Assembly: GCA_045629305.1 (NCBI GenBank)
Contig: JAZQQZ010000002.1
Coordinates: 36,826-100,825 of the forward strand
Source of the DNA: UBA1227 sp045629305
Lineage (GTDB): Bacteria; Bacillota; Clostridia; Oscillospirales; Acutalibacteraceae
Reading direction: 5' to 3'
Length of the DNA: 64,000 bases
The notes under the pieces are model-generated. The model saw only the letters and a program-made list of their open reading frames with translations, was not told the origin of the DNA and made no database searches. Positions 1 through 7,461 of the stretch are shown one piece after another (the stretch's first letter is position 1; each line of letters opens with the position of its first letter). The translations under genes and the position numbers were made by a program.

Positions 1-838
1 AACAATTATATATATCTATTAGATTTTGCATTGAAAGTTCCTCTATGCGCGCTGTAGGCGAAAGCCCAAGTGACTCAAGTGCTGAGAGGAGCTTTTCTTT
101 GGTTATAGATCCGAAGACCAAAGAATTGGTAATGGTCTTACGTCTCTTTGTGAATCCTGTCTTTACCATTGTAAAGAATTCATTCTGATCTATGTCACAG
201 AGCGGCTCGGACCTAAGGCGAAGCCGTATAACTTTGCTGTCAACTTTAGGAGCGGGCATGAAACTCGTGCGTGGCACGAAGAAGAGTTCTTCGGTGTCCG
301 CGAAGAAGTTGACCGCAATTGTTACAGCGCCAGCATCTCTTGTGCCGACTTCGGCACAGAGACGGTCCGCCGCCTCGGCTTGAACCATAACGACGATTGA
401 CTCAACATCCAGATTGCTCTCAAGCAATTTCATTATCACAGGTGATGTGATGTAATAAGGCAAATTTGCACATATTACAACAGGCATTCCTTTAAATTCT
501 TCTTCAAGAATTTCCTTAAGGTCAAGTTTCATTACATCGCCGTGGATGATTTTAACGTTGTCAAAATCATCAAGTGTTTTATCAAGGATAGGGAGGAGGC
601 GATCGTCGAGTTCGATCGCAACAACTTTCGAAGCACGCTTCGCAAGTTCAGCGGTAAGAACTCCGATGCCAGGTCCTATTTCAAGTGCACCATAGTTGTC
701 ATTCAAAATTGCATTCTCTGCCATCTCTGGGCAGACATTTCCATCAATTATGAAATTTTGTCCAAGGGATTTCGAAAATGAAAATCCGTTTTTAGAAAGT
801 ATGGATTTGATAACGTCAATATTGGATAAATCGTACAT
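1..838 (-). CDS. rsmA: 16S rRNA (adenine1518/1519-N6)-dimethyltransferase, 3' end cut by window
   Basis: Dimethylates two adjacent adenines in the 3' hairpin of 16S rRNA during small-subunit maturation. The reading frame opens at the ATG complementary to 836-838 (MYDLSNIDVIKSIL) and stays open to base 1, giving 279 visible residues; the family is about 290, so only the last few residues are missing. Visible motifs are the N-terminal LGQNFI, the SAM-binding loop LEIGPGIGVLT, the acidic IELDDRLLP strand end, and the catalytic NLPYYITSP (N-L-P-Y signature of KsgA/Dim1). The C-terminal domain contains the FMPAPKVDS segment typical of the family. One base separates it from the upstream minus-strand gene, so it is probably the last gene of that operon. 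Confidence 0.95.
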   Translation of the reverse strand, partial: MYDLSNIDVIKSILSKNGFSFSKSLGQNFIIDGNVCPEMAENAILNDNYGALEIGPGIGVLTAELAKRASKVVAIELDDRLLPILDKTLDDFDNVKIIHGDVMKLDLKEILEEEFKGMPVVICANLPYYITSPVIMKLLESNLDVESIVVMVQAEAADRLCAEVGTRDAGAVTIAVNFFADTEELFFVPRTSFMPAPKVDSKVIRLRLRSEPLCDIDQNEFFTMVKTGFTKRRKTITNSLVFGSITKEKLLSALESLGLSPTARIEELSMQNLIDIYNC

Positions 839-839
839 A

Positions 840-2111
840 TTATTTGATGATGTCACTCCATGAAATTGCAATATTTATAACGTTATTGGCATTTGATGCA
901 GGTGATAAGAAAGTAACGTAACTTCCATCGAAGGCAATGTTAGGGTTACCTGAAAGATAGAGATTGTTGCTGTCAATTACTTTCATCTTATCTGTTGCGA
1001 ATTCATAGAAATAGAGCTTCTCAGCACCTGCTGCAAATCTACCAGCGAGCACAAGTCTTGATGCTCCTTCTGATACTGCAAAGTCCTCAACACCTTCAAG
1101 ACTTACTGATACAGAAATCATTTGGGTGGTGTTGCTTGCGAAGTCATAAAGATTCTTGGACTCAAGGTCTAAGATGTAGTTGCCATTTACAAGCAGTTTT
1201 TCGGCAGATGTATCGAACTCCTTGATGATAGAACCTGTCTGGTCAGCTGTGACACGAATCATGCAGAACTTTGCATCAGAGAGGATTGTCTTCTCTAGGA
1301 TGTAGAGTTCACCGTCCTTAGTGAAACCTTGAGGATAGATTACAGAATCTGAAACACAAAATGCATTATCGTGGATTGCATTCTTGATATAGAGACTGTA
1401 TTTATCTCCAGACTCATTCTTGGTGAAGTAGTAGAAACCATCGCCGAGTTCTTCGGTGAGCTCAATTGAAACGAATGAAGTTGCTCCGTTCAAATCGAAA
1501 ATTTCTGCAACGTCGTTACCCTTCTTGCTGAAGGCAAATGCGGTTTCGTACTTCTTGCTATTGTTGTAATAATCTGGAATTGTCTTATCAACGAAGGCGA
1601 TATAGTCGTAGTTGTCTGTGACTTTGTTTGGTATAACTTTGATGAAAGCATAAGGAAAACTTCTGCTTGTCTTATTGCTATAAACACCAAATCCAACTGT
1701 CTTACCATCGTAGGTGACAAGTGAAATGTCCGTAGACTTTCCGTTATCCGTTCCCGGCAAGGTTATACTTACTGTGCCGGAGGAACGGTAAGTCTTATAT
1801 TCGCCTCTTTCGAATTTATAGAAGTTGACATTTCCACTTGCATTGCAAGTGTAATAAATGCCTTTAATTCCTGTCTCAAGATAAGGCGCATCATCTTCGG
1901 AATTGATAGTTGATTTAGCAAGGAATTCCGCATCTTTCTGATTGATACTTTCGGCCATTTGAGATTCATATTTTAGGACCTGTGGAAGCTTATAGACAGT
2001 CGAGAACAAAACCATAATAAAAGTCGCGATGACTATTGCTATGGTTGCTGCCCAACTAAAGCTAATTTTTCTTCCTTGATTTTCCAATTTGATTTCCTCC
2101 AAATTAGGCAA
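840..2111 (-). CDS. Membrane-anchored extracytoplasmic protein of unknown function
   Basis: A 423-residue protein I do not recognise. Residues about 17-42 form one strong hydrophobic segment (AATIAIVIATFIMVLFS) after a short basic N-terminus, so it is probably a type II membrane protein with a ~380-residue domain outside the cell. The rest is rich in short beta-type stretches with repeated Y/F-G/D turns, which would suit a beta-propeller-like or solute-binding fold, but no family motif is visible. Its start overlaps the 3' end of the DUF3048 lipoprotein gene by 8 bases, implying translational coupling, and it ends one base before rsmA. A role in the envelope alongside the lipoprotein is inference only. 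Confidence 0.75.
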   Translation of the reverse strand: MPNLEEIKLENQGRKISFSWAATIAIVIATFIMVLFSTVYKLPQVLKYESQMAESINQKDAEFLAKSTINSEDDAPYLETGIKGIYYTCNASGNVNFYKFERGEYKTYRSSGTVSITLPGTDNGKSTDISLVTYDGKTVGFGVYSNKTSRSFPYAFIKVIPNKVTDNYDYIAFVDKTIPDYYNNSKKYETAFAFSKKGNDVAEIFDLNGATSFVSIELTEELGDGFYYFTKNESGDKYSLYIKNAIHDNAFCVSDSVIYPQGFTKDGELYILEKTILSDAKFCMIRVTADQTGSIIKEFDTSAEKLLVNGNYILDLESKNLYDFASNTTQMISVSVSLEGVEDFAVSEGASRLVLAGRFAAGAEKLYFYEFATDKMKVIDSNNLYLSGNPNIAFDGSYVTFLSPASNANNVINIAISWSDIIK

Positions 2112-3192
2112 TCACAGTTTTATCTTTATAAGCTGCTCTTGCAAGACCGATATATGTCTTACCGGTATTGAACTTGATTTCTTTTCCACTTTCATCATAG
2201 AACTTGAACATATCTGTTGTGCTGCCTTTAGTCCAAGTGATGTTCTGATATGTACCGTTGGAAGCGATTACACCATTTCCACCGGAGAGATCCATATCTA
2301 CACGTTCTTTCTTATCCATGACCTTAACTGATTTGAGGTATAGGACTACAACATTCTCAACTGAGAATTTAGTACCATCGTTGGCAACAAGTGCCTTGTC
2401 ACCATAGTTGCCATAGTAGAGGCCGTCTGCTGTGTTGTAATCCCAGTGATAAGTGTGCTTACCAACTTTGAATGTGATCTTGTTGCAAGCGCCACCAGGG
2501 AGATCGGTTTTCTCTTCATAGAAACTGAGAGGTGCTGAATAAGCGGCCTTTACATCTCTACGAATCTTTTGGCCTTTTTCGGATTTGAGATATTTGTCGA
2601 TGTTGGCACCCTTTGTATATGAGCGATACTCAACGCCGCGTTTCTTACCGTCTGGTGCAGTGCTGTCGCGGAACCAAATGCCGTTTTCACTACCGACTTT
2701 ATATCCTGTGCTGCCACCATCGATATGGTCATAACCAGTTTTTACGAGAAGTTCTTTAGCACCGTAAGAAACGCCACTTGACCAACCGCAGTGTACAAGA
2801 ATTGCATCGAATCCCATTGCCATTTCGACAAAGTCAACACGTACGGAACGGAATGGGCCACCTTTTACGAGCTTTGTTGGATCTTGATAAATCCAAAGTT
2901 GCTTTGTCTCTGTGCCCTCAACTTCTGCCTCGATTGTTATATCTGCAGAGCCTAGTCCCCACTGTGGACGACAGATTATATTGTTCTGAATTGTAACTGC
3001 AATAGGTCTAAGACCTACATACTGAGGGTCAAGTCCATCTTCACCCGTGAGAGGATTTATAATCTTTGGAGCCTCTGTTGTGGTCTCTTCTTTTGTAACA
3101 CCTTCGCCGGTTTTAACTAAGTTACAAGCGGCAAAAGATAATGCGAAAATTAGTGTAAGTAGAATTGTAATTATGCGTTTTGAAATTTTCAT
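2104..3192 (-). CDS. DUF3048 (YerB-family) lipoprotein
   Basis: A 362-residue exported lipoprotein. The N-terminus has basic residues, a hydrophobic core and a lipobox (LSFAAC), predicting lipidation of Cys23, followed by a Thr/Glu-rich linker. The body matches the two-part DUF3048 layout of Bacillus YerB: an N-terminal section with NPLTGEDGLDPQYVGLRP, WGLGSADI and a conserved GPFRSVR, and a C-terminal section with the VGKHTYHWDYN and FMFYDESGKEI-type strands. The molecular function of YerB proteins is unknown; location at the outer face of the membrane is secure from the signal. It starts the minus-strand operon with the membrane protein and rsmA. An AT-rich 165-base stretch upstream holds its promoter and that of the tRNA. 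Confidence 0.88.
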   Translation of the reverse strand: MKISKRIITILLTLIFALSFAACNLVKTGEGVTKEETTTEAPKIINPLTGEDGLDPQYVGLRPIAVTIQNNIICRPQWGLGSADITIEAEVEGTETKQLWIYQDPTKLVKGGPFRSVRVDFVEMAMGFDAILVHCGWSSGVSYGAKELLVKTGYDHIDGGSTGYKVGSENGIWFRDSTAPDGKKRGVEYRSYTKGANIDKYLKSEKGQKIRRDVKAAYSAPLSFYEEKTDLPGGACNKITFKVGKHTYHWDYNTADGLYYGNYGDKALVANDGTKFSVENVVVLYLKSVKVMDKKERVDMDLSGGNGVIASNGTYQNITWTKGSTTDMFKFYDESGKEIKFNTGKTYIGLARAAYKDKTVIA

Positions 3193-3357
3193 TTCAAAGC
3201 CCCCTTGTGCTACGAAAAAACTGTATAAGCGAATTTATTATACTATAAACTACTATAAAATAACAGTTATTAATAAGATAAATAATAGTAGATATTTAAT
3301 ATTATATTTAGTATAATTATAATGCCTATGCCCTAAAATAGGAAAATTTGGCAACGT

Positions 3358-3432
3358 GCCTCCTTAGTTAAATGGATATAATAAGCCCCTCCTAAGGGCT
3401 AGTTGTGGGTTCGATTCCCGCAGGGGGTGCCA
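3358..3432 (+). tRNA. tRNA-Arg (anticodon CCU)
   Basis: A complete cloverleaf can be folded by eye: acceptor 3358-3364 (GCCTCCT) with 3422-3428 (AGGGGGT), D-stem GTTA/TAAT, and anticodon stem AGCCC/GGGCT around loop CTCCTAA with anticodon CCT at 3391-3393. The T-arm is GTGGG-TTCGATT-CCCGC, with discriminator G3429 and an encoded CCA at 3430-3432. It reads AGG arginine codons. Two overlapping TATAAT hexamers at 3312-3323 are suitable -10 elements. The CPBP gene begins 22 bases downstream without an obvious terminator, so the tRNA may be processed from a longer transcript. Confidence 0.95.
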
Positions 3433-3454
3433 CTCTTGTGAAAGGAGTAAATGT

Positions 3455-4459
3455 ATGGATTACGGCCGTATTAGCATATCTTATGATGATTATAAAAAAC
3501 CTGAACCATTAAAGAATAATATGGACAAAAAAACCATATTAGAACTTCTCCTTGTCACAAGCATTATAGGATTCGCAATTCTAGGCTTTAGGTATAGTAT
3601 TGACTGGATTGTTGACTGGATCCTTAGATCGAAAATCATGGATTATTATAATGATTCATTTGTGCTTCAAGAGATAGTTCAGATTTTCTTCTCGATAATT
3701 GGAATTATGCTACCTTTCGGTATCGCAATTCCTTTTATCAAATTGCTTCAACCGAAGACAACTATTATCCCGCTTGACAAACCAAAATCAATGGGCTATT
3801 TCAAGGCTATTTTGCCTATTTCATTTGTAATACTCATTGTTGCTAATTTCTTTACAGCAATACTTGTCGTCGCAGGTGAAAGAGCGGGTTTCTCTCTTGA
3901 GGAATCTGAGGTTGATAGCGCAAGTAATGTATTCGAGTTTATCTGGGAACTTATAAGTGTTGCAATAATTCCAGCGCTTTGCGAAGAGTTCGCAATTCGC
4001 GGTGTTGTGATGCAGTCGCTTAGAAAATATGGCGACTACTTCGCAATCGTCGTGTCAGCGATAATCTTCGCTGTAATGCATGGCAATGTTACACAAGTTC
4101 CATTTGCATTCATACTTGGATGTGCAATGGGTTATTTCGTAATTCGTACGGGAAGCCTCTGGACCAGTATTGCAATCCATTTCATGAATAACACTTATGC
4201 ACTTATCATTTCTACGCTCACAGCATCTTTGCCAACATTTGGCTATCTTGCCGTTGCAGCAGCACTTAATGCTATTGGTGTAACACTTGGCCTTGTTGCT
4301 TATATTTGGATTTATAAGAACAAGCCGGAACTTAATTCGGTAAAAGACAAATATACAAAGTGGCAACCTTTTGTTGTAACTGTTCTCTCTCCAGCTCTTA
4401 TTTGGGCTATTGTTGAGGTGGTTAAAGTAGCAATGGAAACAGTTTCTTATATGGGGTAA
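3455..4459 (+). CDS. CPBP-family intramembrane glutamic/metalloprotease
   Basis: A 334-residue polytopic membrane protein of the CAAX-protease/bacteriocin-processing (CPBP, Abi) family. The catalytic motifs lie within predicted helices: EE..R in LCEEFAIRGVV (about residues 176-183), the FAVMHGN histidine (about 209) and the third motif HFMNN (about 241). About eight hydrophobic segments are seen, with a cytoplasmic N-terminus. The start at 3455 has AAAGGAG seven bases upstream; an ATG four bases earlier is out of frame. Family members process prenylated or peptide substrates, or give immunity to bacteriocins, but nothing local identifies a substrate. The stop is one base before tadA, so it is likely the first gene of the tadA-mrp-sufC-sufB operon. 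Confidence 0.9.
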   Translation: MDYGRISISYDDYKKPEPLKNNMDKKTILELLLVTSIIGFAILGFRYSIDWIVDWILRSKIMDYYNDSFVLQEIVQIFFSIIGIMLPFGIAIPFIKLLQPKTTIIPLDKPKSMGYFKAILPISFVILIVANFFTAILVVAGERAGFSLEESEVDSASNVFEFIWELISVAIIPALCEEFAIRGVVMQSLRKYGDYFAIVVSAIIFAVMHGNVTQVPFAFILGCAMGYFVIRTGSLWTSIAIHFMNNTYALIISTLTASLPTFGYLAVAAALNAIGVTLGLVAYIWIYKNKPELNSVKDKYTKWQPFVVTVLSPALIWAIVEVVKVAMETVSYMG

Positions 4460-4460
4460 C

Positions 4461-4916
4461 ATGATGGAAGCTGAGTATTTTATGAAAGAGGCACTTCGCC
4501 TTGCAGAGAAAGCTGCAGAGTGCGGTGAAGTACCAGTAGGTGCGGTGGTTGTACGAGACGACAAGATTGTCGGTCGTGGGTACAACAGACGCGAAGGTGA
4601 CAAGAACGCTCTCTCACATGCCGAACTTCTCGCAATAGATGAGGCATGTAAGAATCTTGGCGGTTGGCGCCTATGGCAATGTGACCTATACGTCACATTG
4701 GAGCCATGTCCTATGTGCGCGGGTGCAATAATTAATTCGCGTATCAAGACAGTATATTTTGGGGCAAATGATCAGAAAAATGGTTCTGTCGGAAGCGTTG
4801 TGAATCTTTTCGATTTGCCTTATAACCATAAGCCAGAAGTGGTATCTGGCATTCTTGAAGAGGAGTGTAGTTCTCTTCTATCAAATTTTTTCAAAAACTT
4901 AAGGGAGATGAAATAA
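4461..4916 (+). CDS. tadA: tRNA adenosine(34) deaminase TadA
   Basis: Deaminates adenosine-34 to inosine in the tRNA-Arg(ACG) wobble position, a zinc-dependent essential reaction. The 151-residue length is standard. The zinc/catalytic motif HAE occurs near residue 53 (SHAELLAID) and PCPMC near residues 82-86 (EPCPMCAGA), with the preceding AECGEVPVGAVVV segment and the RIKTVYFGA strand characteristic of TadA rather than cytidine deaminase. It begins one base after the CPBP stop and ends with its stop abutting the next ATG (TAAATGA), so the block is likely co-transcribed. Confidence 0.96.
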   Translation: MMEAEYFMKEALRLAEKAAECGEVPVGAVVVRDDKIVGRGYNRREGDKNALSHAELLAIDEACKNLGGWRLWQCDLYVTLEPCPMCAGAIINSRIKTVYFGANDQKNGSVGSVVNLFDLPYNHKPEVVSGILEEECSSLLSNFFKNLREMK

Positions 4917-5732
4917 ATGAGTGAATGCACTCATGATTGCAGCACATGTTCATCAAAGTGCAGCAAAGCAGATTTTCAGGTAGCTGTAAACGAGAATAGT
5001 TCAGTTACCAATGTTATTGCCGTAGCATCAGGTAAGGGTGGCGTAGGTAAATCCCTTGTTACCAGCCTTCTCGCAACTGAATGTGCCAGGAGAGGCAACG
5101 CTACAGCAATTATGGATGCTGATGTAACAGGCCCATCTATTCCGAAGGCTTTCGGTATTCATTCTAAAGCTGCGGGTACGGAGCTTGGTATCGAGCCAGC
5201 TGTTACAGCATCAGGTCTTAAACTCATGTCAATTAATTTGATCCTCGAAGATGAGGAAGCTCCAGTAGTATGGAGAGGCCCTGTTATCAGTGGCGTGATC
5301 AATCAGTTCTGGACAGATGTTCATTGGGGACAGGTTGATTATATGTTCGTTGATATGCCTCCAGGAACAGGCGATGTTCCACTTACTGTTTATCAGTCAC
5401 TTCCTGTTAAAGGAATCGTTGTAGTTACAACTCCTCAGGACCTTGTAACACTTATTGTTAAGAAGGCATATAACATGGCAAAGATGATGGATGTTCCAAT
5501 CATCGGTGTCGTTGAAAATATGAGTTATGTTGAATGCCCAGATTGTGGCAAGAAACTTGAAATATTTGGTAAAGGCAAAGCAGATGAAATTGCAAAGGAA
5601 CTTGGTGTTCCAGTACTTGCACGTCTTCCAATCAATCCAGCAGTTGCAGAACTTGTTGATGCTGGAAAGATTGAGGATGCAAAAGTTGACGGTATTTCAG
5701 ATGCAGTCGATACCATCCTAAAGAATTTATAA
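4917..5732 (+). CDS. Mrp/NBP35-type P-loop iron-sulfur cluster carrier ATPase
   Basis: A 271-residue member of the Mrp/ApbC/NBP35 family, cytosolic ATPases that bind and transfer [4Fe-4S] clusters. The deviant Walker A GKGGVGKS is at residues 39-46, followed by MDADVTGPSIPKAFG and the family motif DMPPGTGDVPLT. CPDC near residues 207-210 is the dimer-bridging cluster site. An extra N-terminal cysteine motif (C4, C8, C11, C15; CX3CX2CX3C) resembles the NBP35 ferredoxin-like extension, which bacterial ApbC lacks but many Clostridia and archaea carry. It lies 15 bases upstream of sufC-like and sufB-like genes, supporting a role in cluster trafficking with that scaffold. Confidence 0.92.
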   Translation: MSECTHDCSTCSSKCSKADFQVAVNENSSVTNVIAVASGKGGVGKSLVTSLLATECARRGNATAIMDADVTGPSIPKAFGIHSKAAGTELGIEPAVTASGLKLMSINLILEDEEAPVVWRGPVISGVINQFWTDVHWGQVDYMFVDMPPGTGDVPLTVYQSLPVKGIVVVTTPQDLVTLIVKKAYNMAKMMDVPIIGVVENMSYVECPDCGKKLEIFGKGKADEIAKELGVPVLARLPINPAVAELVDAGKIEDAKVDGISDAVDTILKNL

Positions 5733-5747
5733 ACTGAGGTTCAGAAT

Positions 5748-6491
5748 ATGTTAGAACTAAAAGATGTATCTTTTACGGTTAACAATGAAGATGGCTCAGG
5801 CAAACTCGATATTATAGATGGACTGAATCTCACTCTTGATGATGGAAAGTTCATCGTGATCACAGGCCCTAACGGAGGCGGCAAGTCAACCCTTGCCAAG
5901 CTTATTATGGGCATCGAGAAACCAACATCGGGTCAGATTCTTTACAACGGAAAAGATATTACAGATCTTGATATCACTGAGCGTGCGAAGCTTGGCATAG
6001 GATATGCCTTCCAGCAGCCGCCTCGATTCAAGGGCCTGACCGTACGCAGCTTGCTTTCGCTCGCTGCGGGTAAGGAACTCCCAGAGGATGAGTGCTGTTC
6101 GTTCCTAACAAGAGTGGGTCTCTGCTCTATGGATTATCTCAATAGAGAAGTGGACACATCACTCTCGGGTGGTGAGGTAAAGCGTATCGAGATTGCAACT
6201 CTCATGGCGAGAAACTTAAATCTTGCAATCTACGATGAGCCGGAGGCAGGAATTGACCTTTGGAGTTTTACAATGCTCGTTGATACATTTAAGACACTTG
6301 CGAAAAACGCAACCAACAGTGTAATAATTATTTCTCATCAGGAGCGTATTATGCAGCTCGCAGATGAGATTATCATTCTTGCAAATGGCAAGGTCCAGAC
6401 TCAGGGACCAAAGGATGAGGTCTTCCCAAGACTTCTCTCTGAGTTCGGAAGCTTCGCCTCCGGATGCAATTTCAGAGGGGAGGATAAATAA
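5748..6491 (+). CDS. SufC-like ABC ATPase of a minimal SUF (SMS/MIS-type) system
   Basis: A 247-residue cytosolic ABC ATPase. It has Walker A (GPNGGGKST, about residues 40-48), the Q-loop in YAFQQPPRF, the signature LSGGEVKR, Walker B LAIYDEPEAGID and the H-loop ISHQE. The AFQ-PPRFKG and DEPEAGID variants are those of SufC rather than of transporter ATPases. In SUF systems SufC energises SufB-containing scaffolds for Fe-S assembly. The last base overlaps the start of the SufB-like gene. No SufS, SufU or SufD gene is adjacent; with the single SufB-like partner this matches the two-gene minimal systems described in archaea and Clostridia. Assignment to SMS or MIS specifically would need a phylogeny. 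Confidence 0.88.
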   Translation: MLELKDVSFTVNNEDGSGKLDIIDGLNLTLDDGKFIVITGPNGGGKSTLAKLIMGIEKPTSGQILYNGKDITDLDITERAKLGIGYAFQQPPRFKGLTVRSLLSLAAGKELPEDECCSFLTRVGLCSMDYLNREVDTSLSGGEVKRIEIATLMARNLNLAIYDEPEAGIDLWSFTMLVDTFKTLAKNATNSVIIISHQERIMQLADEIIILANGKVQTQGPKDEVFPRLLSEFGSFASGCNFRGEDK

Positions 6492-7441
6492 TGGACATTA
6501 AAGATTTTAAGTTTGATTTATCACTCTCTCCAGTTGATCAGCATATGCTCTCTGAAATTGCTGATATGACAGGTGTGCCAGAGGGCGCACTCAATATTAG
6601 AAAGAACGGCGAAGGACTTGTAAAATCAGATTCACCTAATATCTCAATCATGCCGAAATCAGATAAGCCGGGTATTGATATCATCGTAAAGCCAGGCACT
6701 AAGGGTGAAGATGTTCACATCCCAGTTATTGTTACAGAATCAGGTAAACACGATGTTGTTTACAATGATTTCTATATCGGTGCTGGTGCCGATGTCAACA
6801 TAGTTGCAGGTTGTGGAATCCACAACTGCGGCAATGAGGACAGTGGCCATGATGGAATTCATACATTCCATATTGGCAAGGGTGCAAGCATCAAATATGT
6901 TGAGAAACACTATGGTGAGGGCGATGGAAACGGCAAACGAATCCTTAATCCAACAACAGTTGTTGAGATGGATGAGGACTCCTACTGCGAGATGGAAATG
7001 ATCCAGATCAAGGGTGTTGATTCCACATACAGAAAGACCGAAGCCAATCTCGCAGCAGGCGCTAAGATGTATGTTCTTGAGAAACTCATGACACATGGTG
7101 ATCAGGTTGCTAAGACAGACATGGTAGTAAATCTTAATGGCGAGGGCTCGTCAGCTCAGATCATTTCGCGTACAGTGGGAAAGGATAACTCCACTCAGGT
7201 TTTCTATCCAAACGCTGTAGGCAACAACGCGTGCCATGCACACGTTCAGTGTGACTCAATCATTATGGATAATGCTAAAATCTCTTCTATTCCGGCAATT
7301 TCAGCTAATCATCCGGATGCTCAAGTTATCCATGAGGCAGCGATTGGAAAAATCAATTCCGATCAGCTTATAAAACTTGAAACATTTGGAATGACAGAAG
7401 AAGAGGCAGAGGAAATTATAATTCAGGGCTTTTTGAAGTAG
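6491..7441 (+). CDS. SufB/SufD-like iron-sulfur scaffold protein, short form
   Basis: A 316-residue protein of the SufBD family, well below the ~470 residues of classical SufB. The right-handed beta-helix core is visible as repeated short strands with glycine turns (GAGADVNIVAGCGIHNCG, GKGASIKYVEKHYGEG). The diagnostic C-terminal block SSIPAISANHPDAQVIHE...SDQLIKLETFGMTEEEA is intact. Candidate cluster ligands include the Cys/His set around residues 105-120, the Cys near 158 and CHAHVQC near 246-252. It shares one base with the SufC-like gene and follows an Mrp carrier, making a compact assembly-and-delivery unit. The lack of a cysteine desulfurase locally means sulfur must come from elsewhere or from sulfide; the latter is conjecture. 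Confidence 0.87.
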   Translation: MDIKDFKFDLSLSPVDQHMLSEIADMTGVPEGALNIRKNGEGLVKSDSPNISIMPKSDKPGIDIIVKPGTKGEDVHIPVIVTESGKHDVVYNDFYIGAGADVNIVAGCGIHNCGNEDSGHDGIHTFHIGKGASIKYVEKHYGEGDGNGKRILNPTTVVEMDEDSYCEMEMIQIKGVDSTYRKTEANLAAGAKMYVLEKLMTHGDQVAKTDMVVNLNGEGSSAQIISRTVGKDNSTQVFYPNAVGNNACHAHVQCDSIIMDNAKISSIPAISANHPDAQVIHEAAIGKINSDQLIKLETFGMTEEEAEEIIIQGFLK

Positions 7442-7461
7442 TTTAGGAAGAAGTGTTTACT

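Noticed and set aside
3358..3454. tRNA-Arg as an integration site for a mobile element
   Set aside because: No integrase gene, no repeat of the tRNA 3' end and housekeeping genes on both sides.
4055..4747. A 230-codon minus-strand open frame opposite the CPBP and tadA genes
   Set aside because: It lies antisense to two well-supported genes, has no ribosome site and a low-complexity Ser/Arg/Cys-rich translation with no motif.
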